From Streptomyces sp. ITFR-21 (GTDB taxonomy: Bacteria; Actinomycetota; Actinomycetes; Streptomycetales; Streptomycetaceae), in NCBI RefSeq assembly GCF_031844685.1, contig NZ_CP134605.1, forward strand, positions 1,459,501 to 1,523,500: DNA of 64,000 nucleotides, in the 5' to 3' direction. The stretch's first letter is position 1; every line of letters begins with the position of its first letter. The translations under genes were made by a program, and so were the position numbers. Positions 7,988 through 16,029 of the stretch are shown here, piece after piece. Under the pieces are notes generated by a model. The model ran no database searches and was not told where the DNA came from. It saw only the letters and a program-made list of their open reading frames with translations.

Positions 7988-8250
7988 CGGACATGGCCGA
8001 ACTCGCGTACCACGTCACCGTTGCCGCGCTCGAAGGCGACCGGGACACCCTCGCCGCCTACCTCGCAACCACCCCCGGACCCATCACCACCGCGGCCGTC
8101 GCCGAACTCGCCGTCATGACCATGGCCTCCGTCATCACCGGCGTCCTCACCCCCCAGCAACTCGCCGACATCGTCGAGCAAGTCCGCGGCTTCGCCCGCG
8201 AACGGGCCAACTTCAACAAGATCATTGCCGACCTCACCGAAGGGAACTAA
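7984..8250 (+). CDS. Small helical protein, unknown function
   Basis: An 88-residue, mostly helical acidic protein (ELAYHVTVAALEGDRDTLAA ... LADIVEQVRGFARERANFNK). No motif recognised. It overlaps the helicase gene by ATGA, so it belongs to the replication transcript, and is followed after 5 bp by the next gene. Third positions are strongly C-ended, like the rest of the replication block. Confidence 0.65.
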   Translation: MTDMAELAYHVTVAALEGDRDTLAAYLATTPGPITTAAVAELAVMTMASVITGVLTPQQLADIVEQVRGFARERANFNKIIADLTEGN

Positions 8251-8255
8251 CCCCC

Positions 8256-8981
8256 ATGTCCTTCTCGATCACCTCCGGCGGCGACGGCAGCGCCATCCGC
8301 ATGCACCTCGCCCAGCAGGCCGCCCAGCAGCGCCGTACCCAGGCAGCCCAGACCGCCCCAGCCCCGCCGGCCAGCCCCGCCCAGAAGATGCTCACCGAGC
8401 ACCACGCCAAGGTCGACGAGATCCGCAGCCGGTACGAAACCACCGTGCAGCGCATCCGCGACCACCGCGGACTCACCCCCGAAGCAAAGCGCGGCGGCAT
8501 CGCCCGCGCCTACGAAGAGACCCAGGCCGCGCTCAGCCAGCTAGCGGCAACAGGCCTCGCCGCCATCGAGAACCACCGGCGGAACCTCGTGGACCGCGCC
8601 TGGGGCGGAAAGACCAGCGACCCCCAAGCCGCCATGGCCCAGCGCCAGGCCAACCAGATGGTCAACAGCGTCACCGACCACCACCAGCTCGCTGGCATGC
8701 TCCGCCAGGCCCAACAGGACGGCGACCACCAGCTCGCCAAGACCGTCGCCGGCCAGGCATGGTCCAACGGCTACACCGACATCGTCGACCAGTGGAACCA
8801 CGACGGCGCCCAGAACAGCACCATGCGGCTCCTGATCGAGCACAAGAACATGCCAAAGATCGAGCCCTTCATCTGGGGCGCCGAGCACTCGGTGTACCCG
8901 GCCCGAGAGATCGAAGGACTCAGCGCCCACCGCGTCGGCATGGAAGCCCGCGCCGACTACAGCGGAGGCGACGCCGCATGA
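8256..8981 (+). CDS. Coiled-coil protein, unknown function
   Basis: A 241-residue protein with a Gln/Ala-rich N-terminal helix (HLAQQAAQQRRTQAAQ), a Pro/Ala linker, then long charged helices (HHAKVDEIRSRYETTVQRIR ... YEETQAALSQLAATGLAAIE). It starts at the ATG at 8256 behind GAAGGGAA, the 5-bp gap being the only non-overlap in this block. No catalytic motif or membrane segment is visible. The helical build would suit a structural or DNA-associated protein, but I cannot assign one. It overlaps the next gene by ATGA. Confidence 0.7.
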   Translation: MSFSITSGGDGSAIRMHLAQQAAQQRRTQAAQTAPAPPASPAQKMLTEHHAKVDEIRSRYETTVQRIRDHRGLTPEAKRGGIARAYEETQAALSQLAATGLAAIENHRRNLVDRAWGGKTSDPQAAMAQRQANQMVNSVTDHHQLAGMLRQAQQDGDHQLAKTVAGQAWSNGYTDIVDQWNHDGAQNSTMRLLIEHKNMPKIEPFIWGAEHSVYPAREIEGLSAHRVGMEARADYSGGDAA

Positions 8982-9841
8982 TGCTCACGTTCGAGTACGA
9001 CACCCACAAGACCATGGACGCCGTCACCGCGGCACGCCGGCGCGGCCTGCCCGTACCCCCGGACATCGACGCCACCCGCGCCCTCCACGACACCGTCACG
9101 GCCGCCGCACACATGCCCCGGCCCGACCGGCCCACCGTCGAAGACATCCCCGACACCCCCGAGCAGCTGGCCGCGCTCATCGCCGAGACCGCCCACGCCC
9201 ACCGCATCGCCGAATCCCACCACCAGGTGGCGTCCCTCTACGCCGAGCCCATCGCCCGCAAGTACAACGCCCTCGTCCGCGCCGCCGTACCCGGCTGGAT
9301 CGTCAGCCTCCAGCCCGAGTTCGACAAGCACCTCAAAGTCATCCGCCGGGGCGCCGCAAAACTCCCCCCCACCGACGCCCTCATCGAAGAGCGCGTCGAC
9401 TGGAACGACCCAGCGGTGTCAGCCGCCTGGGAACTGGCCCAAGCCGTCGCGCCCAAGCTCGACCAGATCGTCCACGACCGCCGGACCATGGCCGCAGCAG
9501 TCGGTATCGACGGCGGACGCGACTGGGAGTTCTACACCGTCGCAGCCTTCCCCGACACCACACACCCCGACAGCGAGGGGCAGTTGCTCGCCGGCCACTG
9601 GCGCACCCAGTACGCGCCGATCATGCAGGAGTGGCAGGCCCTCAGGCAGCGGCCCGTCGCCCGGTGGGTCCACCTCGCACGGGCCGAAGGCATCACCCTC
9701 CAGCTCGCCAGGCCAAACGAAGTACGCGAACGCGCAGTCAACGTCGAACGCTGGCGCGAAGCCAACAGGATGATCAGTCCAGCGTCCGGGAACGGCCGCA
9801 ACGCCGCTCTCCGAGGCGTCCAAGCAGCCCTCAGAGGCTGA
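8978..9841 (+). CDS. Unknown soluble protein, last gene of replication block
   Basis: A 287-residue soluble protein starting at ATGATG (8978) in overlap with the previous stop. It is helical with several Trp-containing segments (VDWNDPAVSAAWELAQAVAP, GRDWEFYTVAAFPD, QPVARWVHLARAEGIT) and an Arg-rich tail. I do not recognise the family. Its codon use matches the upstream replication genes and differs from the rightward phage-like block that begins after the hairpin at 9952. It may be replication- or packaging-related by position only. Confidence 0.7.
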   Translation: MMLTFEYDTHKTMDAVTAARRRGLPVPPDIDATRALHDTVTAAAHMPRPDRPTVEDIPDTPEQLAALIAETAHAHRIAESHHQVASLYAEPIARKYNALVRAAVPGWIVSLQPEFDKHLKVIRRGAAKLPPTDALIEERVDWNDPAVSAAWELAQAVAPKLDQIVHDRRTMAAAVGIDGGRDWEFYTVAAFPDTTHPDSEGQLLAGHWRTQYAPIMQEWQALRQRPVARWVHLARAEGITLQLARPNEVRERAVNVERWREANRMISPASGNGRNAALRGVQAALRG

Positions 9842-9951
9842 CCCATGAACGCCAGCGTCAACGGCACCTCAACACGGCTCATGACGACGTGTCCGAGGAC
9901 CCATGGTGATCGGGTCATCTGCTACCCCACGATCACCAGCGCTGGCCGTGC

Positions 9952-9989
9952 CACCCGACGGCCGTCCGCCCGCCAGCGGCCGTCGGGTG
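9952..9989 (+). terminator. Terminator between replication and phage-like blocks
   Basis: A perfect 13-bp stem (CACCCGACGGCCG at 9952-9964, CGGCCGTCGGGTG at 9977-9989) with a 12-nt loop. The 120 bp after it, up to 10109, is the most AT-rich stretch of the element (CCCCATATAGGGG at 9995-10007 and ACTTTTTGAGA near 10023), so it probably carries the promoter of the terminase/tape-measure block. Confidence 0.7.
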
Positions 9990-10109
9990 CACAACCCCAT
10001 ATAGGGGCATTACCCCCCTACCCCACTTTTTGAGACATCGGGGCCGTATAGCACCTGACCGTCTGCTTGCTGATCTTTCTCTGTTTTTCCGTGATCTTGG
10101 GAGCGTGAC

Positions 10110-10472
10110 ATGGCCGATGGACAGGCCCCGGACGGGCTTGAACAGCGCGGTTCGGAGCTGTGGGAGGCGATCGCCTCCGGCTTTGAGCTGCGCCAGGACG
10201 AGCTGCGCGTGCTGGAGGACGCGTGCCGTGAGGCGGACCTGATTGAGCGTCTGCACCAGGCGCATCTGTCGGCGCCGCTGGTGGTGACGGGCAGCATGGG
10301 TCAGCCTGTGGCGTCGCCGCTGGTGCAGGAACTGAGAGCGCATCGTGCCTTGCTGGCCCGGCTGCTGGGCACGCTGAAGCTTCCTGACGACGACGAGCGG
10401 CAGGCGTCGGACGGGCAGCGCCGCACGGTGCAGGCCCGTAAGGCGGCCATGGTCCGCTGGGGCAACCGATGA
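10110..10472 (+). CDS. Phage terminase small subunit-like protein (P27/TerS type)
   Basis: A 120-residue protein matching the actinophage small-terminase pattern: LEQRGSELWEAIASGFELRQ, DELRVLEDACREADLIERL, then a VTGSMGQPVASPLVQELRAH segment followed by RALLARLLGTLKLPDD and a basic tail. Small terminases recognise the packaging site and hand DNA to the large ATPase/nuclease subunit. No large subunit is present in the element, so it would have to work with one supplied in trans. The ATG at 10110 follows GGGAG (10099-10103). It overlaps the next gene by ATGA. Confidence 0.75.
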   Translation: MADGQAPDGLEQRGSELWEAIASGFELRQDELRVLEDACREADLIERLHQAHLSAPLVVTGSMGQPVASPLVQELRAHRALLARLLGTLKLPDDDERQASDGQRRTVQARKAAMVRWGNR

Positions 10473-10684
10473 GCCGGCGGAAGACCCGGCGACCCGACGA
10501 GGAGGATGGTTACCCACCCCCGCTCGATGTGTTCGCTGTAGCGGATTGGTGGGTGGCCGACCCGGACGACCCGATGGGGCTGGGGTATGCCCGGATCATG
10601 TGGACGGGGGCCCGTCGTGCCTTCCTGGACGGCGAGGATTGGCAGGCCCACTTGGGGCCGCCTGCCTGGCTGCAGCACAACTGA
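10469..10684 (+). CDS. Small acidic protein between TerS and tape measure
   Basis: A 71-residue protein with a basic start (MSRRKTRRPDEEDG) and a Trp-rich acidic body (VADWWVADPDDPMGLGYARI). No family recognised. The ATGA overlap with the TerS gene implies coupled translation. It lies 48 bp before the tape-measure gene, where a tail assembly chaperone would be in a full phage, but it is too short to call one. Confidence 0.6.
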   Translation: MSRRKTRRPDEEDGYPPPLDVFAVADWWVADPDDPMGLGYARIMWTGARRAFLDGEDWQAHLGPPAWLQHN

Positions 10685-10732
10685 ACGTCTTGCCTTCTTG
10701 GGCCCGCGCCATCGAGCTTCCAGGAGGAAGTC

Positions 10733-13700
10733 ATGGCAATCAGCGTGGGGTCCGTCGAAGTCGACGTGATCCCGAATACGTCGGGCATCTATCAGCGGTT
10801 GAAGGACGGTCTCGTACCGGCCGCGACGCGGGCCGGCGAGGATGCGGGTCGGGCGGCCGGGCGGGCGTTCGGTCCGGCGATGGCATCGGGGATCGACAAC
10901 TCCGCGGCGACGGCGATCGGCGAGCGGATCGGCCGGCAGATCGGCTCGCGGATCGCGGCCCAGGTGCGGTCGTCTTTGTCGAGTGGGATCACGACGGGCG
11001 GGCAGGCTGCGCGGGCGTCCGCGACCCGGGCGGGTGATGATGCGGGTGGCGCGTTCGGCCGGCTGTTCCGTACCCGTGTGGAGGCTGCGTTCCGGTCTCT
11101 GCCGCGTGTGAACGTCGGTGCGGACGCGACGGGGTTTGACGCGGAGATGGACCGCCTGCGAGCCCGTCTGGAGACGCTGAGCAACAAGCGGATCGGCATC
11201 GACGTGTCCGCTACTGACGCGCTTGCGGAGCTGGACCGTATCCAGGCCCGGCTGGTGGCTCTTGGCGCCAACCACACGGACGTGAATGTCCGGATCGACA
11301 CGGCCCGCGCGACGGCCCAGCTCGACTTGCTGCGGGGGGAGATCGCCGCGGTTGACGGGACTGACATCGAGGTCGATGCGGATGTTGACACCGGCCGGGC
11401 GGTTCAGGGGTTCAGTAATCTGGTGACGGCGGCGCTGGCGTTCGGTCCGGCGCTCATCCCCGCCTTGCCCGTCATCGCGGCCGGCCTGGGCGGTGTCGCT
11501 GCCGCTGGTGTCGCTGCGGCTGTCGGCCTGGGCGGTATCGCCGCGGTGGCGGTGCCCGCGTTCAAGCAGATCAGCAGTGTCCTGGCGTTGCAGAAGGCGG
11601 CGCAGGACGCCTCGAACACGTCGGTGAAGTCGGGTACGGGCAACGCCTTGCAGATGGCCGGCGCCCAGCAGGCGCTGGCGTCGGCGGAGCGCAGCGCGGG
11701 CCAGCAGATCGCGTCAGCGAACGAGCAGGTGGCCCAGGCGAAGCGTGCCGTCGGTGACGCGGTGGCCCAGGCGGCGCAGAGGCAGCAGCAGGCGGCCCGT
11801 GCGGTCGTGACTGCGGAGACGGCGCTCACGCAGTCGCAGAAGGCCGCCACGCAGGCTCAGGCGGACCTGACGGCTGCCCGGCGGACTGCGGTGCAGCAGC
11901 TCGCCGATCTCGCGTCCCAGTACGCGAACGCCCAGCTGTCGCAGCGGCAGGCGGACCTCCAGCTGCAGGAGGCCCAGGCCGACCTCAACAAGACCATGGC
12001 CGACCCGACGGCGACGCAGTTGCAGCGGGCCGAGGCGAAGCTGGCCTACGACCAGGCGGTGCAGCAGCTCGCCGACCAGACGACCGCGACCGCGCGCCTG
12101 AAGGACCAGCAGACGGCCGCAAGCAAGGCCGGTGTCGACGGCAGCGCCGTCGTGGTCCAGGCGCAGCAGCAGGCGGCCCAGGCGCAGCAGGACGTGCTCG
12201 ACAAGACCACGGCTCTCCACGACGCGCAGGCAGCGCAGGCGCAGACCGAGGTGGACAACGCCCGCTCGGTCTCGGACGCTCAGGCGAAGGTCGCCGACGC
12301 GGTGCGGGGGGTGGCCAACGCCCAGGCGGCTGCAGCGGATTCGATCGCGTCCGCGCAGCGGCAGATCCAGTCGGCCCAGCAGTCGGCGGCCGGCGGCGCG
12401 TCGGCCGCGGAGCAGGCTCAGGCGAAGTACCGGGCGGAACTGGCGAAGATGACCCCGGCCAGCCGGGCCACTCTGGGCGCCTTCACCAACCTGAAGTCGG
12501 TGTTCGGGGCCTGGTCGAAGTCGTTGCAGCCGGCGGTCATGCCGATCTTCACCCGGGCCTTGAACGGACTCGCGAAGGCTCTGCCGGGGCTGACGCCGTT
12601 CGTGACGGCCGCCGCGGATGCTGTCGGCGGCCTGGAGGACAAGCTGGGCAGGCAGGTGAAGATGCCCTGGGCGAAGTCGCTGAAGGACGACTTGGGGACG
12701 TCGATCGGACCGTCGATCGACCACCTCGGGACGAGCCTGGGCAACATCTTCAAGGGTGCCGGCGGCATCATCGACGCGTTCCTGCCGCACGTGGATGCGG
12801 CCGGCGACAAGGTCGACGGGTGGACGGGGAAGTTCGCAAAGTGGGGCACCTCGCTGAAGGGCTCGCCGCAGTTCGAGAGCTTCATCGACTACGTGAAGGT
12901 GCAGGGGCCGATCCTCGGCCGGACCATCGGCAACGTCTTCTCCGCGATCACGCGGATCATCACGGCGCTGGCGCCGCTGTCGGGTACGTCGGTGATCCTG
13001 ATCAACGCGATCACGAAGGTGATCCAGGCGATCCCGATAAGGGTCCTGGAGATTTTGGGCGCGCTGTTCGTGGCGCTGGCCGTGGGCATGAAGGTCGCTG
13101 CGATCGCCGAGGGCCTTTTGAATATCGCGCTGGACGCGAACCCGATCGGTCTGGTCATCACCGCGGTCGCCGCACTCGTCGTGATCTTCATCTACGCGTA
13201 CACGAAGTTCGACTGGTTCCGGAAACTGGTACAGGACGTGTGGAAGGGGCTCGTCACCGGGGCGCTGTTCGCCTTCAACTGGCTGAAGAGGAACTGGCCG
13301 CTCGTCCTCGGCATCATCACCGGCCCTGTCGGGATCGCCGTCGTGCTCGTGATCAAGTACTGGCGCCAGATCAGTGACGCCTTCTCCACCGGCTGGCAGT
13401 GGCTGAAGGGCCACGTGTTCAGCCCCATCGGGGCGTTCTTCACCCAGACGATTCCCGGCTGGGCCGGCAGCCTGCGGGACAAGGTCATCGGCGCGTTCGA
13501 CGCCTTGCAGAAGGGCGTCGGCCTGATGTGGGGCAAGATCAAGGACGAGACGAAGAAGCCCGTCAACTTCGTGATCAACCAGGTGTGGAACAAGGGCATC
13601 GTCAGCATCTGGGACAAGGTCGGCGGCTGGATTCCTGGCCTGCCCAAGCTGCACACCCTGCCGCAGCTCGCCGCGGGCGGCACCGTCCCGGCACGACCCG

Positions 13701-14677
13701 GGGTGTTCAGCAAGCCGACCGCGATCGTGGGAGAGGGCCGCTCGCAGTACCCCGAGTACGTCATCCCCACCGACCCCCGCTACCGGGGCCGGGCCCTGGG
13801 CCTGCTCCAGCAGGCCGGCACGCAGATGCTCGCGGGCGGCGGCATCATCGGCACCATCACCGGTGTGGCCAAGTCGGTCGGCGGCGCCGTCGTGGGCGGC
13901 ATCAAGTCCGCCGGGGACTTCCTGAAGGACCCCGTAGGCGGTCTGGTGAAGCTGCTCGGGCCGGTGCTGGACAAGCTCACCCCCGACTTCGGGTCGACCG
14001 GCTGGGGCAGGATGGCGGCGAGCCTGCCCACGATGGCCGTGGACGGTCTGAAGAAGCTGGTGGGGCTGGGCGGGGACAGCGCGACCTCGTTCAAGCCGTC
14101 CGCCGGAGTGGCCCAGTGGGCGCCGACGATCCTTCAGGCGCTCGCCCTGCTCGGCCAGCCCTCCTCCTGGCTCGGCACCGTCGAGCGGCGCATGAACCAG
14201 GAGAGCGGCGGCAACCCGACCGTGGTCAACAAGTGGGATTCCAACTGGCTGGCCGGCCACCCGAGCGTGGGCCTCATGCAGGTGATCGGGGGCACCTTCC
14301 GCCGCTTCGCCGGGGCGTACCGGCAGCGCGGCCCCTTCGAGTACGGGGTGTCCACCGACCCGCTCGCGAACACCTTCGCGGGCCTGAACTACGCCCTGCA
14401 CCAGTACGGCTCCCTGTCGGCCCTGAACCGCGCGGGAGGTTACGACCACGGCGGGTACCTGGCCCCCGGGCTGAACCTGGCCTACAACGGCACCGGCCGG
14501 CCTGAGCCCGTTTTCACCACCGCGCAGGCCAACGCCCTGGTCTCCTCGGCAGCGCCGGGACGAACGGCCGCGGCCGGGGGGGACGTGAACGTCTACTACA
14601 ACGCACCCACCCCGGAGAACCCCTACAAGGCAGCCATGGAGTTCGGCCGCCGGACCCTCGCGGCGGTGAGCATCTGA
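10733..14677 (+). CDS. Phage tail tape-measure protein with lytic transglycosylase domain
   Basis: A 1,314-residue tape-measure protein, by far the largest gene of the element. The order is: a typical N-terminus (ISVGSVEVDVIPNTSGIYQR), Gly/Ala-rich hydrophobic stretch near residues 228-285, a long Gln/Ala coiled coil at about 300-565, hydrophobic segments around 750-890 (including ITAVAALVVIFIYAYTKFDW and GIITGPVGIAVVLVIKYW), a repeat region, and a C-terminal SLT-like transglycosylase domain with ESGGNP (catalytic Glu1157 expected) and GLMQVIGGTFRRFAG. The ATG follows AGGAGG (10722-10727). In phages this protein sets tail length and aids DNA entry through the cell wall. No tube, baseplate or chaperone genes accompany it here. 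Confidence 0.92.
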   Translation: MAISVGSVEVDVIPNTSGIYQRLKDGLVPAATRAGEDAGRAAGRAFGPAMASGIDNSAATAIGERIGRQIGSRIAAQVRSSLSSGITTGGQAARASATRAGDDAGGAFGRLFRTRVEAAFRSLPRVNVGADATGFDAEMDRLRARLETLSNKRIGIDVSATDALAELDRIQARLVALGANHTDVNVRIDTARATAQLDLLRGEIAAVDGTDIEVDADVDTGRAVQGFSNLVTAALAFGPALIPALPVIAAGLGGVAAAGVAAAVGLGGIAAVAVPAFKQISSVLALQKAAQDASNTSVKSGTGNALQMAGAQQALASAERSAGQQIASANEQVAQAKRAVGDAVAQAAQRQQQAARAVVTAETALTQSQKAATQAQADLTAARRTAVQQLADLASQYANAQLSQRQADLQLQEAQADLNKTMADPTATQLQRAEAKLAYDQAVQQLADQTTATARLKDQQTAASKAGVDGSAVVVQAQQQAAQAQQDVLDKTTALHDAQAAQAQTEVDNARSVSDAQAKVADAVRGVANAQAAAADSIASAQRQIQSAQQSAAGGASAAEQAQAKYRAELAKMTPASRATLGAFTNLKSVFGAWSKSLQPAVMPIFTRALNGLAKALPGLTPFVTAAADAVGGLEDKLGRQVKMPWAKSLKDDLGTSIGPSIDHLGTSLGNIFKGAGGIIDAFLPHVDAAGDKVDGWTGKFAKWGTSLKGSPQFESFIDYVKVQGPILGRTIGNVFSAITRIITALAPLSGTSVILINAITKVIQAIPIRVLEILGALFVALAVGMKVAAIAEGLLNIALDANPIGLVITAVAALVVIFIYAYTKFDWFRKLVQDVWKGLVTGALFAFNWLKRNWPLVLGIITGPVGIAVVLVIKYWRQISDAFSTGWQWLKGHVFSPIGAFFTQTIPGWAGSLRDKVIGAFDALQKGVGLMWGKIKDETKKPVNFVINQVWNKGIVSIWDKVGGWIPGLPKLHTLPQLAAGGTVPARPGVFSKPTAIVGEGRSQYPEYVIPTDPRYRGRALGLLQQAGTQMLAGGGIIGTITGVAKSVGGAVVGGIKSAGDFLKDPVGGLVKLLGPVLDKLTPDFGSTGWGRMAASLPTMAVDGLKKLVGLGGDSATSFKPSAGVAQWAPTILQALALLGQPSSWLGTVERRMNQESGGNPTVVNKWDSNWLAGHPSVGLMQVIGGTFRRFAGAYRQRGPFEYGVSTDPLANTFAGLNYALHQYGSLSALNRAGGYDHGGYLAPGLNLAYNGTGRPEPVFTTAQANALVSSAAPGRTAAAGGDVNVYYNAPTPENPYKAAMEFGRRTLAAVSI

Positions 14678-14683
14678 CCCGAC

Positions 14684-14710
14684 GCCCCCGGCTACGCGCC
14701 GGCCGGGGGC
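14684..14710. terminator. Bidirectional hairpin between tape measure and GntR gene
   Basis: GCCCCCGGC (14684-14692) and GCCGGGGGC (14702-14710) form a 9-bp perfect stem with a 9-nt loop between two convergent genes, overlapping the last codons of the GntR gene. Confidence 0.55.
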
Positions 14711-14931
14711 ACGATCACGAACGTGCCCTTGTTGGGGAGCGTGGCGACCAGGCCGCGCTCGCGCAGCTCGGCGACCGCCCGGCGGGCCGTGCCGGGAGCT
14801 ACGCCGTACTGCTCGCCCATGGCCCGCTCGTTGGGCAGACGCGCACCGGCAGGCAGCCGGCCCGACCGGATCTCCGCCTCAACCTGGTCGGCCACCTCGA
14901 CGTAGACGTACTGCGGCAGGCCCTCGCTCAT
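14692..14931 (-). CDS. Short GntR-family winged-helix regulator
   Basis: A 79-residue protein that is only the GntR wHTH domain: PQYVYVEVADQVEAEIRSGR, LPAGARLPNERAMGEQYGVA, TARRAVAELRERGLVATLPN and the wing KGTFVIV. There is no effector domain. Such short GntR proteins are common on Streptomyces plasmids and AICEs, where related proteins (KorA/TraR) repress transfer or replication genes. The ATG at 14931 is chosen because it begins the domain. It is divergent from the small gene at 15083, with repeated operator-like DNA between them. Confidence 0.85.
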   Translation of the reverse strand: MSEGLPQYVYVEVADQVEAEIRSGRLPAGARLPNERAMGEQYGVAPGTARRAVAELRERGLVATLPNKGTFVIVPPAGA

Positions 14932-14965
14932 GATCGGAACGTAGGGCGGCCCGGCGCTCCCGGCA

Positions 14966-15006
14966 TCTGTAGGTGGCCGTATGGGGCGCCATATGGTGGC
15001 CTGTAG
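14966..15006. promoter_or_regulatory. Repeat-rich divergent operator region near GntR gene
   Basis: CTGTAGGTGGCC (14967-14978), the interrupted palindrome TATGG-GGCG-CCATA (14980-14993) and TGGCCTGTAG (14997-15006) are packed upstream of the gntR start. TGGCCTGTAG recurs exactly at 15528-15537 in the other repeat-rich gap. These are plausible GntR-binding sites; the assignment is inference. Confidence 0.45.
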
Positions 15007-15082
15007 CGGTACCGTCTGAACAGCAGAAACCCCCGCGGCCGATGGCACGGCCCGGGGGATTGGACGACCGGAAGGGGTCGAC

Positions 15083-15334
15083 ATGGAACACAGTACCGGC
15101 GGGCACTGGCGGGACACCGGCGAAGGACTCGTCTCCGTCGAGCTGCCCACCATCGAGCAGCCACCCGCCGACAGGCCCGCCCGGGTGTTCACCGGCGGGG
15201 CCGCAGAGAGCCCCCGCAACGCCGCGTACCGGACGTATCTCAGCCACGTGGCTGACTGCCCGCAATGCACCCAGAGCGTGTTCCGGTGCGCCGACGGCGA
15301 CCGGCTCTGGGACGCGTACACCGCCGCCCGCTGA
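15083..15334 (+). CDS. Small Cys/His protein, unknown function
   Basis: An 83-residue protein with a compact C-terminal H-x4-C-x2-C-x7-C pattern (SHVADCPQCTQSVFRCADGD) followed by LWDAYTAAR. I recall similar short proteins in Streptomyces integrative elements, probably zinc-binding. The ATG follows GGAAGGGG (15070-15077), a strong ribosome site. It is transcribed alone and ends at a hairpin (15435-15459). Confidence 0.65.
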   Translation: MEHSTGGHWRDTGEGLVSVELPTIEQPPADRPARVFTGGAAESPRNAAYRTYLSHVADCPQCTQSVFRCADGDRLWDAYTAAR

Positions 15335-15434
15335 GACCGGGCCGCCGGTCGGTTCGTGACGACGATGACGACGTCGTTGACGACGGCGGGCCTGAAGGTC
15401 TCCACCAGCAACGGTCGTTCGTCGTCACGACGAA

Positions 15435-15459
15435 GGGGCCCGTCGCCATGACGGGCCCC
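15435..15459 (+). terminator. Terminator-like hairpin
   Basis: GGGGCCCGTC (15435-15444) and GACGGGCCCC (15450-15459), a perfect 10-bp stem with loop GCCAT, followed by TCTTG. It lies 100 bp after the small Cys/His gene. Confidence 0.65.
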
Positions 15460-15472
15460 TCTTGCGTGTGGC

Positions 15473-15615
15473 CTACAACTAACCCCTTCCGGAAGGGGTT
15501 GTAGTTCGTAGGTAGGCGGTAGGTAGCTGGCCTGTAGTTGCCGCGCTGACCTGCGCGGTAGTCGGACTACACCCCTCCCATGGGGCACCCCGGGAAGGGG
15601 TCGGGGGAGGGGCTG
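15473..15615. repeat. GTAG-repeat and palindrome region, candidate cis-acting site
   Basis: The 329-bp gap 15335-15663 has no gene but is highly structured. A perfect 20-bp palindrome (AACCCCTTCCGGAAGGGGTT, 15481-15500) is followed by seven GTAG tetramers between 15501 and 15561 (at 15501, 15508, 15512, 15519, 15523, 15534, 15558), one in TGGCCTGTAG, then by GC-rich inverted repeats around 15571-15601. It lies between the convergent ends of a rightward gene and the leftward operon, so it is not an obvious promoter. A transfer, replication or packaging site is possible. Confidence 0.55.
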
Positions 15616-15663
15616 CCGGAAGCGATTGGAGAGCACCCGGAGAGCGGGTGTGGAGCCGGTGGA

Positions 15664-16029
15664 CTAGGGCCGGTCGGGGGCGCTCTCCACCACCCCGGAA
15701 GGGGCACTCTCCAGGGCAGGGGAGGGGAGTCCGCGGGCGGCGGATTCGGCGGCCTCCTCCGCGTCCCACCGGGCCTCGACCTCGGCCATCGTGAGACCGG
15801 TCGGGACCACCTCCAGGGTGAGAGTGAAGCGGACCGTTCCGCAGTCCCCTCCCACCGTCTCCTGCATGGCCACGTCGGGGGCTCCGTCGCCTAGCTCGCA
15901 CAGCCCGTCGAGGAGGCTGTCGCGGGCGTTGTCGAGCAGCACCTCGCGGACGTAGTCGGCCGGCGTCAGGGAGGCCAGCCACTCGTCAAAGAGCCGCTTC
16001 CGTTCGATCGGGTCCCAGGTGGTGGTCAC
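15664..16029 (-). CDS. Unknown acidic protein, last gene of leftward operon
   Basis: A 121-residue protein (VTTTWDPIERKRLFDEWLAS ... LLDNARDSLLDGLCELGDGA) with an acidic, disordered tail (VEARWDAEEAAESAARGLPS). The GTG start at 16029 overlaps the stop of the DUF6907 gene (GTGA) behind a GAGGAG ribosome site. No family recognised. It is the distal gene of the six-gene leftward transcript that starts near 18538. Confidence 0.7.
   Translation of the reverse strand: MTTTWDPIERKRLFDEWLASLTPADYVREVLLDNARDSLLDGLCELGDGAPDVAMQETVGGDCGTVRFTLTLEVVPTGLTMAEVEARWDAEEAAESAARGLPSPALESAPSGVVESAPDRP

Noticed and set aside
9845-10033. 62-codon open frame between the replication and TerS blocks
   Set aside because: It runs straight through the 13-bp terminator stem, has no ribosome site and no sensible composition.
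11714-14449. Very long minus-strand open frame opposite the tape-measure gene
   Set aside because: Arg/Gln/His/Leu-rich shadow sequence. The plus strand encodes a recognisable tape-measure protein with an SLT domain.
10733-14677. Part of an extracellular contractile injection system
   Set aside because: No sheath, tube, baseplate or AAA+ gene accompanies the tape-measure protein.
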